DNA from: Candidatus Zixiibacteriota bacterium
GTDB lineage: Bacteria > Zixibacteria > MSB-5A5 > GN15 > FEB-12
NCBI GenBank assembly: GCA_029860345.1
Contig: JAOUBJ010000011.1
Location: 128,303-172,920, forward strand
Length of the DNA: 44,618 bases
Direction: 5' to 3'
A program made the position numbers and the translations under genes. The notes below the pieces were generated by a model, which was given only the letters and a program-made list of their open reading frames with translations, was not told the origin of the DNA and ran no database searches. Position 1 is the first letter of the stretch; every line of letters starts with the position of its first letter. Positions 33,201-41,052 of the stretch are shown here, in pieces.

Positions 33201-33947
33201 GTTGAGTTGATCTCGCAGCTGTTGTTTTTCAGACTGGGCGTTCTTCATTCCGTTCGAGTTAAGGTACAATTCCCAGTCTCTGATATCATTCTGAAGGTCT
33301 TGATAGCGCTGCGCCTTCTTCTGCTGCCGATTGAGCGAACGTACCTGAGTCTGCACCTCGGAGTAGATGTCGTTCAGCCTGAGCAGGTCCCCTTCGGTTG
33401 CTTCGAGTTTGCGCAGAGCGGCTTTCTTTCGCTGTTTGTACTTGGTGATACCGGCCGCTTCCTCGAAAAGAAATCGGCGTTCCTCGGCCTTGTCGGAAAT
33501 GACGGCATCGATCATCTCCTGCTGAATGACCGAATAGGAATGCGCCCCCATACCGGTGTCGTAGAACAAATCATGGATGTCGCGCAAACGGCAGGGTACT
33601 TTGTTGAGAAGATACTCCGACTCGCCCGACCGGAAGAGACGTCGTGTCACCTGCACCTCGTTGTATTCGGTCGGCAGGATACCTCGATTGTTGATCATCG
33701 ACAGGGTCACCTCGGACATGCCGAGCGACTTGATTTCACGGGTACCGTTGAAAATGACTTCTTCCATCTTGCTACCGCGCAGGAGACTGACCCGCTGTTC
33801 ACCAAGCACCCAGCGCAGGGCGTCGAGGATATTGGTCTTGCCGCAGCCATTGGGTCCGACGATGGCCGTGATACCGTTCGAAAACCTGAGTGCCGTCTTG
33901 TTGGCGAATGATTTGAAACCGAGGATGTCAAGCCGCTTTAGATACAC
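30213..33947 (-). CDS. smc: Chromosome segregation protein SMC
   Basis: A 1,244-residue protein. The start is GTG at 33947 with GGAGG five bases upstream; MVYLKRLDILGFKSF is the standard N-terminus, and the longer open frame overlaps the preceding gene in another frame. Features: Walker A GPNGCGKT (about 32-39), a long coiled coil (about 170-500), a hinge (about 500-665, including GIKGTVAEKF and GEMAGFMICDSRSS), and a second coiled coil (about 700-1020). The signature MMSGGERALTSIALLFS (about 1085) and Walker B CILDEIDAPLDD (about 1112) follow. A roughly 50-residue acidic, Ser/Thr-rich tail follows the ATPase head and is longer than usual. SMC dimers with ScpAB extrude DNA loops and organise replication origins. 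scpA and scpB are not in the window. Confidence 0.97.
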   Translation of the reverse strand: MYLKRLDILGFKSFANKTALRFSNGITAIVGPNGCGKTNILDALRWVLGEQRVSLLRGSKMEEVIFNGTREIKSLGMSEVTLSMINNRGILPTEYNEVQVTRRLFRSGESEYLLNKVPCRLRDIHDLFYDTGMGAHSYSVIQQEMIDAVISDKAEERRFLFEEAAGITKYKQRKKAALRKLEATEGDLLRLNDIYSEVQTQVRSLNRQQKKAQRYQDLQNDIRDWELYLNSNGMKNAQSEKQQLRDQLNALSDQKLEREASVDRISAQLEADRKEQLDLDQELSSVSGEVYDVSEKAHSLEREISVLVEKRANARTLIERNQNDIQALQARAEILAEQTEQSRQEMTEQEAEHEKLAQRLKEAEEAQAEADKQLLEARTVKDTDNQKLVDLEGRLSSGKTEDSNLTRQQQELGESMTAIEEQVAQQEADRASLQSRLSDEQQVLDEVKAEKSATEETVASLSQRMEQLIERGEELTLELSNLGASLEACQARRNLLEDMILHYEGYATGVVEVMEIRDRFTGIKGTVAEKFVPAAGLEAAMEAALGEMAGFMICDSRSSAEEVINYLKTQGRGKVGILVPDSGTLNPVVKRPEIPTESFLGWLDSSVNTEEGLKPLMQAVLSRTAVFTASADPTEILGRLPYGFNAVSTDGILYSQNIITGGAEEKFPLFRREEKLAEQDRMMTEISEKQQLVQKDKDSNNAAIAEARGESTGLSDKLESLVEDINEAGRKINETEYRLGTIGDELARLSKEKGDLSDKLKKLAGQQYSLGLDFTQLADQKQQLVDTMSKASADLDTLESSSGQAMDNVSRLQVERVESRSRSEQFASKIAHLAELKLEIQSSVEAKQNEIQRSHTEIASADETVVTLEKDLKDVFRARDDATERQNRMRTVQSDVMTHVSKREEQLKEVRAQKDSVSEQIHQLEMRVNTFDSEIGAIRQRILDEYEVDIDTVEATRPDDKLNDEEARAYLTDRKERLKNFGAVNLLALEEYRKANEREVFLKEQLDDLTTAKDDLKKTISKINHTARQLFLETFEKARANFKKLFVDLFTGGEADIYLEDPSDPLESDIMIIARPRGKKLLSITMMSGGERALTSIALLFSLYLVKPSPFCILDEIDAPLDDANCRRFLNIIRNFSVQTQFVIITHNKITMEAAENLYGVTMEQPGVSQLVAVKFSDVAEDEHTGRLVINNPEPSDEHDVQSAEPTSGDSVDSVDNEATVLPDNIAERLQSDLTVADDNSPED

Positions 33948-33963
33948 GATGCCTCCATTGTGA

Positions 33964-34539
33964 TCAATTGTGTTTCCCGACCTGTGACGCCTTGGTGGCG
34001 CTCTTGATCGTGGATAGGGTTCGCAGCATGGAGCGATAGATGTTTCGCTCATCGCGCAGATACCTGGTTTTGATCTCCAGGTTGTAGTAGGGCTCACCGA
34101 GGTGGTTGCCGCGTCCAACGCGCACCGCTGCCGGGAAGTTCAAGAGGACACCTGAAGTAAATGGTGTCGTGTTCAAATTGAGGTCCAGAATCAGATCGAA
34201 ATCGAATTCTTTCAATGTTTTTGTATAGCTTTTCTTGGGCAGGCCGGACCAGGTCATCTGGTCGGCGGTAGGGGACAGAATGTGGAAGCCCTTGCGAGGA
34301 TACATGTCATAAACCCGAACGCCGGGCAGCGATAACAGCGAAATCTCGGCCGCCTTGAACAACTCCTTGATTTCGGGCAGGAACTGTTTTAGCAGAGTGA
34401 GTTCTCGCAGGCCGCCGGGCAGACAGATGAGTATGCGCTTCGGCTTAGCCAATGACTTTGGAAAGGCCACCGACTCAGGTTCCATGTTGTTCTTCAGCCG
34501 CCTGAGTTGGATCCGTCCGACCATCGACTTGAAACTCAT
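33964..34539 (-). CDS. Glycosyltransferase-9-like protein, N-terminal half only
   Basis: A 191-residue protein. Residues about 33-160 resemble the N-terminal Rossmann domain of ADP-heptose:LPS heptosyltransferase-type (GT9) proteins. There is a first strand and glycine turn KRILICLPGGLRELTLLKQF, a strand AEISLLSLPG, the FDFDLILDLNLN strand typical of GT9 (normally DLVIDL), and a VRVGRGN turn. The C-terminal nucleotide-sugar-binding domain is entirely absent: the protein stops about 40 residues later. It is intact as an open frame, sits 16 bases before smc and 3 bases after rodZ, and so is probably maintained. It may be a non-catalytic relative rather than a truncated enzyme. No clear function. 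Confidence 0.65.
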   Translation of the reverse strand: MSFKSMVGRIQLRRLKNNMEPESVAFPKSLAKPKRILICLPGGLRELTLLKQFLPEIKELFKAAEISLLSLPGVRVYDMYPRKGFHILSPTADQMTWSGLPKKSYTKTLKEFDFDLILDLNLNTTPFTSGVLLNFPAAVRVGRGNHLGEPYYNLEIKTRYLRDERNIYRSMLRTLSTIKSATKASQVGKHN

Positions 34540-34542
34540 ACG

Positions 34543-35559
34543 CTATAACCTGCCTCCGCCGCTGTCGCTGGATGTCCCGGTCTCCGCTTGTGAAGGAGCC
34601 GTCACCTCGGGTTCTGATCCGGCTGAGTCGACGGCGCCGGAGTTCGGGCTTTCGGGAGGTGACGATTGGGGTGTACTCTGAAGTTGTGGCGTACCACTTC
34701 GGGATGCCGTCAATGGTCGATCGAGAAACTTCTGTAGGTTGACCTGGTCGATTTCTATGCCGGCGATCCGGCCACTCTCCGGATTACGCAGATTGACTTG
34801 TTGGCCGTTGAGTTCGGTCGCTACCGCCGAGGGAACGCCTATCGAGACGCGCAGTCGATACTTGGCCGTGACTTCGTATCGCCGGCCCGGCGTCAGCGTT
34901 CGATATATGGCCGTGTCGCCGTCGGAAGTGACCGACGCCCAACTTTCGGTTCGGGCCATCAGAACCAGGGTCATGGGCTGTGGTGCAGAATAGTCAGGAA
35001 CGTCCCAGTTGTAACCGACCGTGTCGTCGTTGGCCTTAGTTGCCGCAGGCTCAATCTCGGAGTTTGCGCCCGGCAGGGAATCAACTTCGCTCTCGGTGCC
35101 GGTATCATCAAAAAACAGTTCATTGGCTACCACCACCAATATGAAAATCACAATTACCGCACCCAGAATATAGCCGAGCTTCTTGAACTGGTTGCCGTTC
35201 TTGTCGCTTGCCGTCGAGTCGGATGATGCCAGGGACTTATCACCGGCCGGGGCGGCTGGGGAGGGATCACTGCCTTTGACCGAAGAAGGCTGCTCATCCA
35301 TAGGCAGGTCTTCGAGGTCCTGTTGAATCGCCTCGACTGTTGCCTCATAATCGATTCCCAGCTCTTCAGCGTAGGATTTGGCGAACAGCTTGAAATAGAG
35401 TTCCGATGGCAGCCGGGTTGCATCACCGTCTTCCACCGCCTGAAGGTTGGACTCGGTGATCTTCAGGTTGGTAGCCAGGTCCGCCAGTTCGATCTCCTGG
35501 CGCACCCGTTCCATCTGGAGCAGCTTGCCGATCTTTGAATGCAATTCCGTCATAGCCAA
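34543..35559 (-). CDS. rodZ: RodZ-like cell-shape protein
   Basis: A 338-residue protein with the RodZ layout. An N-terminal Cro/xre-type helix-turn-helix spans about 10-75 (IGKLLQMERVRQEIELADLA then ESNLQAVEDGD then LPSELYFKLFAKSYAEELG). A Ser/Pro/Asp-rich linker, one transmembrane helix (about 128-149, LGYILGAVIVIFILVVVANE) and a periplasmic DUF4115-type beta domain (about 200-305, ARTESWASVTSDGDTAIYRT then GRRYEVTAKYRLRVSIG) follow. The protein ends in a low-complexity tail. RodZ links MreB filaments to the wall-building elongasome. The first Met could be residue 1 or 3. mreB itself is not in the window. Confidence 0.9.
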   Translation of the reverse strand: MAMTELHSKIGKLLQMERVRQEIELADLATNLKITESNLQAVEDGDATRLPSELYFKLFAKSYAEELGIDYEATVEAIQQDLEDLPMDEQPSSVKGSDPSPAAPAGDKSLASSDSTASDKNGNQFKKLGYILGAVIVIFILVVVANELFFDDTGTESEVDSLPGANSEIEPAATKANDDTVGYNWDVPDYSAPQPMTLVLMARTESWASVTSDGDTAIYRTLTPGRRYEVTAKYRLRVSIGVPSAVATELNGQQVNLRNPESGRIAGIEIDQVNLQKFLDRPLTASRSGTPQLQSTPQSSPPESPNSGAVDSAGSEPEVTAPSQAETGTSSDSGGGRL

Positions 35560-35573
35560 CTTCGTGTCCGGTC

Positions 35574-36191
35574 CTACTGTTTAGTTACCAGCAGCCTTTC
35601 GGCCAGATTGTCCAGCAAAAGGCGCGGTAAACCGATTACATTATCCAGTCGACCTTCGATTCTGTCAACCAAAAAAGCCCCCATCCCTTGTATACCGTAG
35701 GCGCCGGCTTTATCCATCGGCTCGCCACTGTCTATGTATGCCTCCAGTTGTTGGGCGCTGACTGAGTTGAAAAACACTTTGGTCAATTCATAACCGGAGG
35801 CCGCGATAGACCCTCGATATGTCAGCGCCACGCCGGTGCAGACCACATGCTGTCGTCCTGAGAGGCTGGTCAGAATGCGCAAAGCATCTGCTTTGTCGGT
35901 CGGCTTGCCCAGCAGTTGGTTACCGAGCACTACAATTGTATCGCAGCCGAGAACGATTGCCTCGGCATCGGCATGCTCGGCCACCCAGAGCGCTTTCTCC
36001 CCGGCGACACGCTGAGCGAAGTCGTATGGGTCTTCACCCGGCTTGTGATCCTCTCTGACATCTGGGATGATTTGCTCGAATGCCACACCGGTCTCCCCCA
36101 GAAGCCTCACCCGACGCGGCGAACCGGAGCCAAGCACCAACCGGTAGCGCAGGGCCAATTGCTTTAGCGACTCAGCCGTCATGGTCGACAA
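35574..36191 (-). CDS. maf: Maf-family nucleoside triphosphate pyrophosphatase
   Basis: A 205-residue protein with Maf motifs. These are the N-terminal phosphate-binding LGSGSPRRVRLLGETGV, the EKA segment (VAGEKALWVAEHA), the catalytic-region CDTIVVLGNQLLGKP, SGRQHVVCTGV, and KAGAYGIQGMGAFLVDRIEG near the end. Maf proteins hydrolyse non-canonical or methylated nucleoside triphosphates (dTTP/UTP/m7GTP type) to monophosphates and affect septation when overexpressed. It overlaps dtd by 20 bases. The start may be ATG 36191 or the ATG three codons later. rodZ follows 15 bases downstream, a common neighbourhood for cell-division and shape genes. Confidence 0.95.
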   Translation of the reverse strand: MSTMTAESLKQLALRYRLVLGSGSPRRVRLLGETGVAFEQIIPDVREDHKPGEDPYDFAQRVAGEKALWVAEHADAEAIVLGCDTIVVLGNQLLGKPTDKADALRILTSLSGRQHVVCTGVALTYRGSIAASGYELTKVFFNSVSAQQLEAYIDSGEPMDKAGAYGIQGMGAFLVDRIEGRLDNVIGLPRLLLDNLAERLLVTKQ

Positions 36192-36615
36192 TCACCGTCA
36201 CCGGCCCCACGTTGGTAAAGCGAACATCCATTTTGGCCCCGAACAGACCGGCAGCCACCTTCAGACCGAAACCTCCCAGATGCCTGATAAAGCTGTCATA
36301 CAGTTGCTCGGCCTGGGCCGGTTCCATCGCTTCATTGTAGGATGGGCGGCGGCCTTTGCGCGTGTCGGCATAGAGAGTGAATTGGGACACTACCATGATT
36401 TCACCACCGATGTCCAGCGCCGAGAGATTCATCTTGTCGGCTTCATCCTCAAAAACGCGCAGGTTGATCAGTTTATCTGCCAACCAGGCGCACGACTGTT
36501 CCTGGTCGCCCTTCCTGGTACCGAACAACACCAGCAGTCCGGCCGCTGTCGAACTGTGTAGTTTACCGTCGATCCATACTTCAACACCTGATGTTCTTTG
36601 CACAACTAGTCGCAT
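36172..36615 (-). CDS. dtd: D-aminoacyl-tRNA deacylase
   Basis: A 147-residue protein of standard DTD length. It carries the two hallmark motifs: SQFTLYADTRKGRRPS (family SQFTL) and the C-terminal NVGPVTV (family NxGPVT), which together form the cross-subunit active site of the homodimer. DTD removes D-amino acids and glycine mischarged on tRNAs, so protecting translation fidelity. The start ATG 36615 is preceded by AAAGGAG. It is the first gene of the eight-gene minus-strand operon, with a candidate promoter at 36688-36716. Confidence 0.96.
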   Translation of the reverse strand: MRLVVQRTSGVEVWIDGKLHSSTAAGLLVLFGTRKGDQEQSCAWLADKLINLRVFEDEADKMNLSALDIGGEIMVVSQFTLYADTRKGRRPSYNEAMEPAQAEQLYDSFIRHLGGFGLKVAAGLFGAKMDVRFTNVGPVTVIVDHDG

Positions 36616-36665
36616 AGCACTCCTTTGAGCGTTGAATATACTCAGGTACCGGCTAAAGACAAACG

Positions 36666-36695
36666 GTTTTAGAAAGTCGACGTAATCAGTATAAT
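36666..36695 (+). promoter_or_regulatory. Candidate promoter of the activase gene with shared upstream element
   Basis: GTTTTAGAAAGT (36666-36677), 12 bases, TATAAT (36690-36695). The same 12-mer at the same distance from TATAAT occurs at 42833-42862, upstream of an unrelated gene. Confidence 0.55.
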
Positions 36696-36716
36696 ATTAG
36701 TATAAATCACTTGCAA
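36688..36716 (-). promoter_or_regulatory. Candidate promoter of the dtd operon
   Basis: On the minus strand TTGCAA (36711-36716), 17 bases, TATACT (36688-36693). Its -10 box overlaps that of the divergent activase promoter, so the two polymerases could not bind together. Confidence 0.5.
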
Positions 36717-36740
36717 TTGACAGTGGACAGGTATTCTTTT

Positions 36741-39700
36741 ATGCGCATGGAAGCAAAACGTTTGTCTCTCGGAATCGACATCGGTTCGGTGTCGGTAAAA
36801 CTGGTACTGCTTGAAAACGAGAAAATCGTAGACTCCGCCTATCGTCGTTTTCGCGGGAATCCATTTGAAACACTCAAAGAGTTGCTGGACGAGAAGTTTG
36901 GCCACCTGACTTCGCAGCCGGTTTATGTAGGCTGTACCGGAATCGGCGGCAAAACCACGCAGAGCGTTCTGGGTGGTCGATTCTTCGGCGAGATCGGCGC
37001 CCTGGCCGAAGGCAGCTATTTCGTGGTACCTGAGGCCAAGACTGTTATTGAGATGGGGGGCGAAGATTCCAAGCTGCTGCTTTTGGACTCAGAGCGCAAA
37101 CTAGTCGTCGATTTTGCCATGAACGCTCAATGCGCCGCCGGTACCGGGTCGTTTTTGGACCAGCAGGCCGGTAGACTGAAAATCAGCATTGAGGAAGAGT
37201 TCGGCCAGATGGCCTTGAAGTCTAAAAACCCACCGCGCATTGCCGGACGCTGTTCGGTCTTTGCCAAGTCCGACATGATTCACTTGCAGCAAGTGGCAAC
37301 GCCGGACTTTGATATCGTGGCCGGTCTTTGTTTTGCCGTTGCCCGCAATTTCAAAAGCTCAATTGCCCGAGGCAAAAAGTTCGTCAAGCCAATCGCCTTC
37401 GAAGGCGGCGTGGCCGCTAACCCCGGCATGGTGCGCGCATTTACTGAGATACTCGATCTGGAACCGGGCGAACTGATTATTCCCGAACACCACAACGTAA
37501 TCGGCGCGGTCGGCGCCGCGCTTCTGGCCGAACAGAAAGAGGCATTGGTAGACGAGTTTGATCCTGCCAAGATCGAAGCCTATCTCAAGTTTCGGGAAGT
37601 ACCGGAATCCGGGCGTGCAGCTCTGTCCTTCAATTTCCCAGACACCAAGCACTACGACATTACGCAAGCGAACCGTCCAGATGATATCGACGGCCTTGAT
37701 GTCTTCCTGGGCATCGATGTCGGCTCACTTTCGACCAACCTTGTCCTGATCGATAAAGATCACCGCGTCATTGCAAGACGCTACCTGATGACCGAAGGTC
37801 GCCCCATTGAGGCGGTGCGGCGTGGCCTGGAAGAGATCGGCGAAGAAGTCGGGTCGCGTGTAAACGTCAAAGCGGTCGGCACCACCGGCTCCGGGCGCTA
37901 CCTGACCTCTGATTTTGTAGGTGGCGACATCGTGCGAAACGAGATTACCGCGCAAGCCACTGCGGCCATTGCCATTGATCCCGAAGTCGACACGATTTTT
38001 GAAATCGGCGGGCAGGATTCAAAGTACGTATCGATAGACAAGCGAACCGTCATCGATTTTGAAATGAACAAAGCCTGCGCCGCCGGCACCGGCTCATTCC
38101 TGCAGGAGCAAGCTGAGAAACTGGCTATCCGCATCGAGCATGAATTCGGCGAAAAAGCGCTCAAAGCGCAGTGTCCGGTCGGGTGCGGCGAACGTTGTAC
38201 GGTGTTTATGGAATCCGATCTGGTTGCGCACCAACGTACCGGCGCCAACAAAGATGATCTCATAGCCGGACTGGCCTACTCTATTGTCAGCAACTACCTC
38301 ACCAAGGTGGTCGGCGACCGACATATCGGTGACAACATTTTCTTCCAGGGCGGCGTGGCCTGGAACAAAGCTGTCGTCGCGGCTTTTGAAAAACTGACCG
38401 GCAAAACCGTTACGGTGCCGCCGCACCACGATGTGACCGGCGCTATCGGTGCGGCCATCCTGGCCATCGAGAAGCTCGAGGACCCCAGTTTTGAAACCTC
38501 CTTCCGAGGTTTTGACGTGCATAAGCGCAAGTATACGGTCAGCAGTTTCACATGCGAAGACTGCTCCAACCAGTGCGAGATTCACAAGGTCGACCTTGAA
38601 GGCGAAGAACCTTTGTATTATGGCAGCCGGTGCGAAAAATACGACGTCTCACAACAGAGTAAAGAGAATCTCCCGCCGGATTATGTCAAGATACGCCAGA
38701 AATTGCAGTACAAGCGCTATCTGAAATTCAAGAAACCCGATAAGCCACGAGGGCGTGTCGGTATTCCCAGGGTCCTGCACTTTCTTGAATACTATCCGTT
38801 CTGGATGGCTTTCTTTGATTCACTCGGTTACAAAGTGGTCAACTCCGATATATCGGATCAGAGCATCGTCGAGGATGCGCTGGAACTGTTTTCAGCCGAA
38901 ACCTGCTACCCGATCAAGCTTGTCTATGGACACGTGGCCAACCTGATAAAAAAAGAAGTGGACTACGTCTTCCTTCCCTCGCTGATCAAAGTAGCCGAAG
39001 AACACGACGAGAAAAAGGACGGCGCCTATATCTGTCCGTATGTTCAGGCCATCGGATCATCGGTCCGACCCGTTTTCGACTTCGACAAGCTTGACGTCAA
39101 ACTGATTACATCGGCGATAAAGCTGAGCCATGACACGGCCAATCTCAAGAACGGTCTCAAACAGGTGGCGGCCGATTTCAAACTGTCCGACCGTCAGTTC
39201 AAGAGCGCTGTCGAGTGCGGTCTGCGTGCCTACAAAACATACAAACAAGAACTGCACGCCGAGGGCGAAAAGATATTAAGCGAACTGAGACCGGACGAAA
39301 AAGTCCTGGTCATAATCAGCCGGCCGTACAACGGCTACGACCCGCGGCTTTCGATGGAACTGCCCGAGAAGATTCGTGACCTCGGTCTCAAAGCCGTACC
39401 GCTGGATTTCCTGGCCCCCAACGGTGATGAAACCAGCCCATACATGTACTGGCGCTACGGACGACGGATTCTCGGAGCGGCCGACAGGATTCGCAAGAAT
39501 CCGAATCTGTTCGCTGTCTATATCACCTCGTTTGGATGTGGACCGGATTCGTTTATTACTCACTTCTTCCGCAAACAAATGTCGGGTAAACCGTATTTGC
39601 AACTGGAACTCGATGAACACTCGGCCGATGCCGGCATGATTACCCGATGTGAAGCGTTCATTGACTCGCTGCGCTTCTATGAATTCACACCGCCGGTGTC

Positions 39701-40940
39701 ATCGTTCAACGTTGCAAAACCTGAATATGGCGCAGGCGAAAAGACAATCTACATTCCGAACATGTGCGACCATGCTTACCCGATTCGGGCGGCTATGGAA
39801 CGGTGCGGACTCAACGCTGAAGTACTCGATGAACCGGATGAACAGACTGTCGAAATCGGCAAGAAATTCTGTTCCGGCAAGGAGTGCTTCCCCTGTGTCA
39901 CCACTACCGGTGACATGATCAAAAAACTGAGAGACCCCGAAACCGACCGGAAGAACTCGGTCTTCTTCATGCCGGGCGCCGACGGACCGTGTCGGTTTGG
40001 TCTGTACAGCCAGTACCACCGGATCGTGCTCGACGATCTTGGCTACCAAGACGTACCGATCTTCTCCCCCAACTCACGCGACGGCTACGCTCAGTTTGGA
40101 CTTGAGAACACGCCGTTCAGGAAAATTGCCTGGAGCGGTTCGGTGGTTGTCGATTGTCTGATCAAGATGATGCACCGGACTCGTCCCTATGAAGTGAACT
40201 CAGGCGAGACCGAGAAGAAATACTACCACCATATAGGCCGTCTCGACCATGCCATACTCAATGACATCTCTATGGAGACGGTGTTGACCGAAGCTGCGGC
40301 TGACTTCTCTGAAATTGAGACCAAGGGTGAACGTCGACCGATCGTGGGTGTCGTTGGTGAGATTTATCTGCGCAACAATCGGTTCTCGAACAACTTCCTG
40401 ATCGAAAAACTTGAAAAGCTCGGCCTTGAGGTCTGGCTGGCTACTTTCTGTGAGTGGCCTATGTATACTTCGCTTGATTTCCGCCGTGACGCATGGTTGA
40501 AACGTGACTACAAAGGGCTGCTCAAGGGTTCTATCCAGGTGCTCATGCAACAACGATCTGAACACCAGATGGTCAACACGGTATCCCGCACTCTGGATAT
40601 TGGGCACGAGTATTCTACCAGCAAGATTCTGGAACTGGCCTCAGCCTATTTGCCGCGCGACTACAAGGGCGAAGCGCTGCTGTCCATCGGCAAAGCGATT
40701 GAGATGGCCCAGCAGGGTGCTGGTGGTGTGGTGAACGCTATGCCGTTTAATTGCATGCCGGGCACGGTGGTCAGTTCTTTGTCCAAGAAAGTCTCCGACG
40801 ACCACGACGGCATCCCCTGGCTGAACATCAGCTACGAAGGCTTGCGCGACTCCGGCGAAGAGACGCGACTGGAAGCTTTCGCCGAACAGGTCAAATCTTT
40901 CTCAGGCGGGTTAGCGAAGAGGGTGAAGAGTAGGGTGTGA
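36741..40940 (+). CDS. Fused BcrA/HgdC-type activase and HgdB-like Fe-S protein
   Basis: About 1,399 residues from ATG 36741 (an upstream in-frame TTG is less likely). Two tandem ASKHA ATPase domains follow each other. The first (about 10-270) has LGIDIGSVSVKLVLL, EMGGEDSKL, NAQCAAGTGSFL and GRCSVFAKSD. The second (about 320-590) has LGIDVGSLSTNLVLI, EIGGQDSKY, NKACAAGTGSFL and GERCTVFMESD. Each has the two Cys that, in HgdC-type activators, share one [4Fe-4S] cluster across a dimer, so the fusion may form it within one chain. A Cys-rich linker (CEDCSNQC) follows, then a DUF2229-type segment (GIPRVLHFLEYYPFWMAFFD) and a C-terminal half resembling the HgdB dehydratase subunit. Activators inject ATP-driven electrons into 2-hydroxyacyl-CoA dehydratases or benzoyl-CoA-type reductases. 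Such large fused forms are widespread in anaerobes, but the substrate is unknown. Confidence 0.88.
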   Translation: MRMEAKRLSLGIDIGSVSVKLVLLENEKIVDSAYRRFRGNPFETLKELLDEKFGHLTSQPVYVGCTGIGGKTTQSVLGGRFFGEIGALAEGSYFVVPEAKTVIEMGGEDSKLLLLDSERKLVVDFAMNAQCAAGTGSFLDQQAGRLKISIEEEFGQMALKSKNPPRIAGRCSVFAKSDMIHLQQVATPDFDIVAGLCFAVARNFKSSIARGKKFVKPIAFEGGVAANPGMVRAFTEILDLEPGELIIPEHHNVIGAVGAALLAEQKEALVDEFDPAKIEAYLKFREVPESGRAALSFNFPDTKHYDITQANRPDDIDGLDVFLGIDVGSLSTNLVLIDKDHRVIARRYLMTEGRPIEAVRRGLEEIGEEVGSRVNVKAVGTTGSGRYLTSDFVGGDIVRNEITAQATAAIAIDPEVDTIFEIGGQDSKYVSIDKRTVIDFEMNKACAAGTGSFLQEQAEKLAIRIEHEFGEKALKAQCPVGCGERCTVFMESDLVAHQRTGANKDDLIAGLAYSIVSNYLTKVVGDRHIGDNIFFQGGVAWNKAVVAAFEKLTGKTVTVPPHHDVTGAIGAAILAIEKLEDPSFETSFRGFDVHKRKYTVSSFTCEDCSNQCEIHKVDLEGEEPLYYGSRCEKYDVSQQSKENLPPDYVKIRQKLQYKRYLKFKKPDKPRGRVGIPRVLHFLEYYPFWMAFFDSLGYKVVNSDISDQSIVEDALELFSAETCYPIKLVYGHVANLIKKEVDYVFLPSLIKVAEEHDEKKDGAYICPYVQAIGSSVRPVFDFDKLDVKLITSAIKLSHDTANLKNGLKQVAADFKLSDRQFKSAVECGLRAYKTYKQELHAEGEKILSELRPDEKVLVIISRPYNGYDPRLSMELPEKIRDLGLKAVPLDFLAPNGDETSPYMYWRYGRRILGAADRIRKNPNLFAVYITSFGCGPDSFITHFFRKQMSGKPYLQLELDEHSADAGMITRCEAFIDSLRFYEFTPPVSSFNVAKPEYGAGEKTIYIPNMCDHAYPIRAAMERCGLNAEVLDEPDEQTVEIGKKFCSGKECFPCVTTTGDMIKKLRDPETDRKNSVFFMPGADGPCRFGLYSQYHRIVLDDLGYQDVPIFSPNSRDGYAQFGLENTPFRKIAWSGSVVVDCLIKMMHRTRPYEVNSGETEKKYYHHIGRLDHAILNDISMETVLTEAAADFSEIETKGERRPIVGVVGEIYLRNNRFSNNFLIEKLEKLGLEVWLATFCEWPMYTSLDFRRDAWLKRDYKGLLKGSIQVLMQQRSEHQMVNTVSRTLDIGHEYSTSKILELASAYLPRDYKGEALLSIGKAIEMAQQGAGGVVNAMPFNCMPGTVVSSLSKKVSDDHDGIPWLNISYEGLRDSGEETRLEAFAEQVKSFSGGLAKRVKSRV

Positions 40941-40965
40941 CCTCTGTCACCTCGATGTGATTTTT

Positions 40966-40998
40966 GTCACCCCGGCGAAGGCCGGGGTCCATCTTCTC
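40966..40998 (-). repeat. Palindromic CGCC(T)TCGCGGG-type repeat, copy 4
   Basis: Identical over its length to copy 1 at 5923-5955 (GTCACCCCGGCGAAGGCCGG on the plus strand), 26 bases after the activase stop. Confidence 0.65.
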
Positions 40999-41005
40999 CG
41001 GTAGG

Positions 41006-41026
41006 TCGAAACCCGTGCGGTTTCGA
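41006..41026. repeat. Hairpin TCGAAACC / GGTTTCGA, copy 2
   Basis: Perfect 8-bp arms with the loop CGTGC. The same arms as at 10267 with a different loop. Confidence 0.55.
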
Positions 41027-41052
41027 TAGGTCTCGAAAGAGCGGGGAGGCGA

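Noticed and set aside
30213-34118. A 1,301-residue form of SMC
   Set aside because: The extra N-terminal 57 residues come from the antiparallel reading of the preceding gene's end. The GTG at 33947 has GGAGG and the standard N-terminal sequence.
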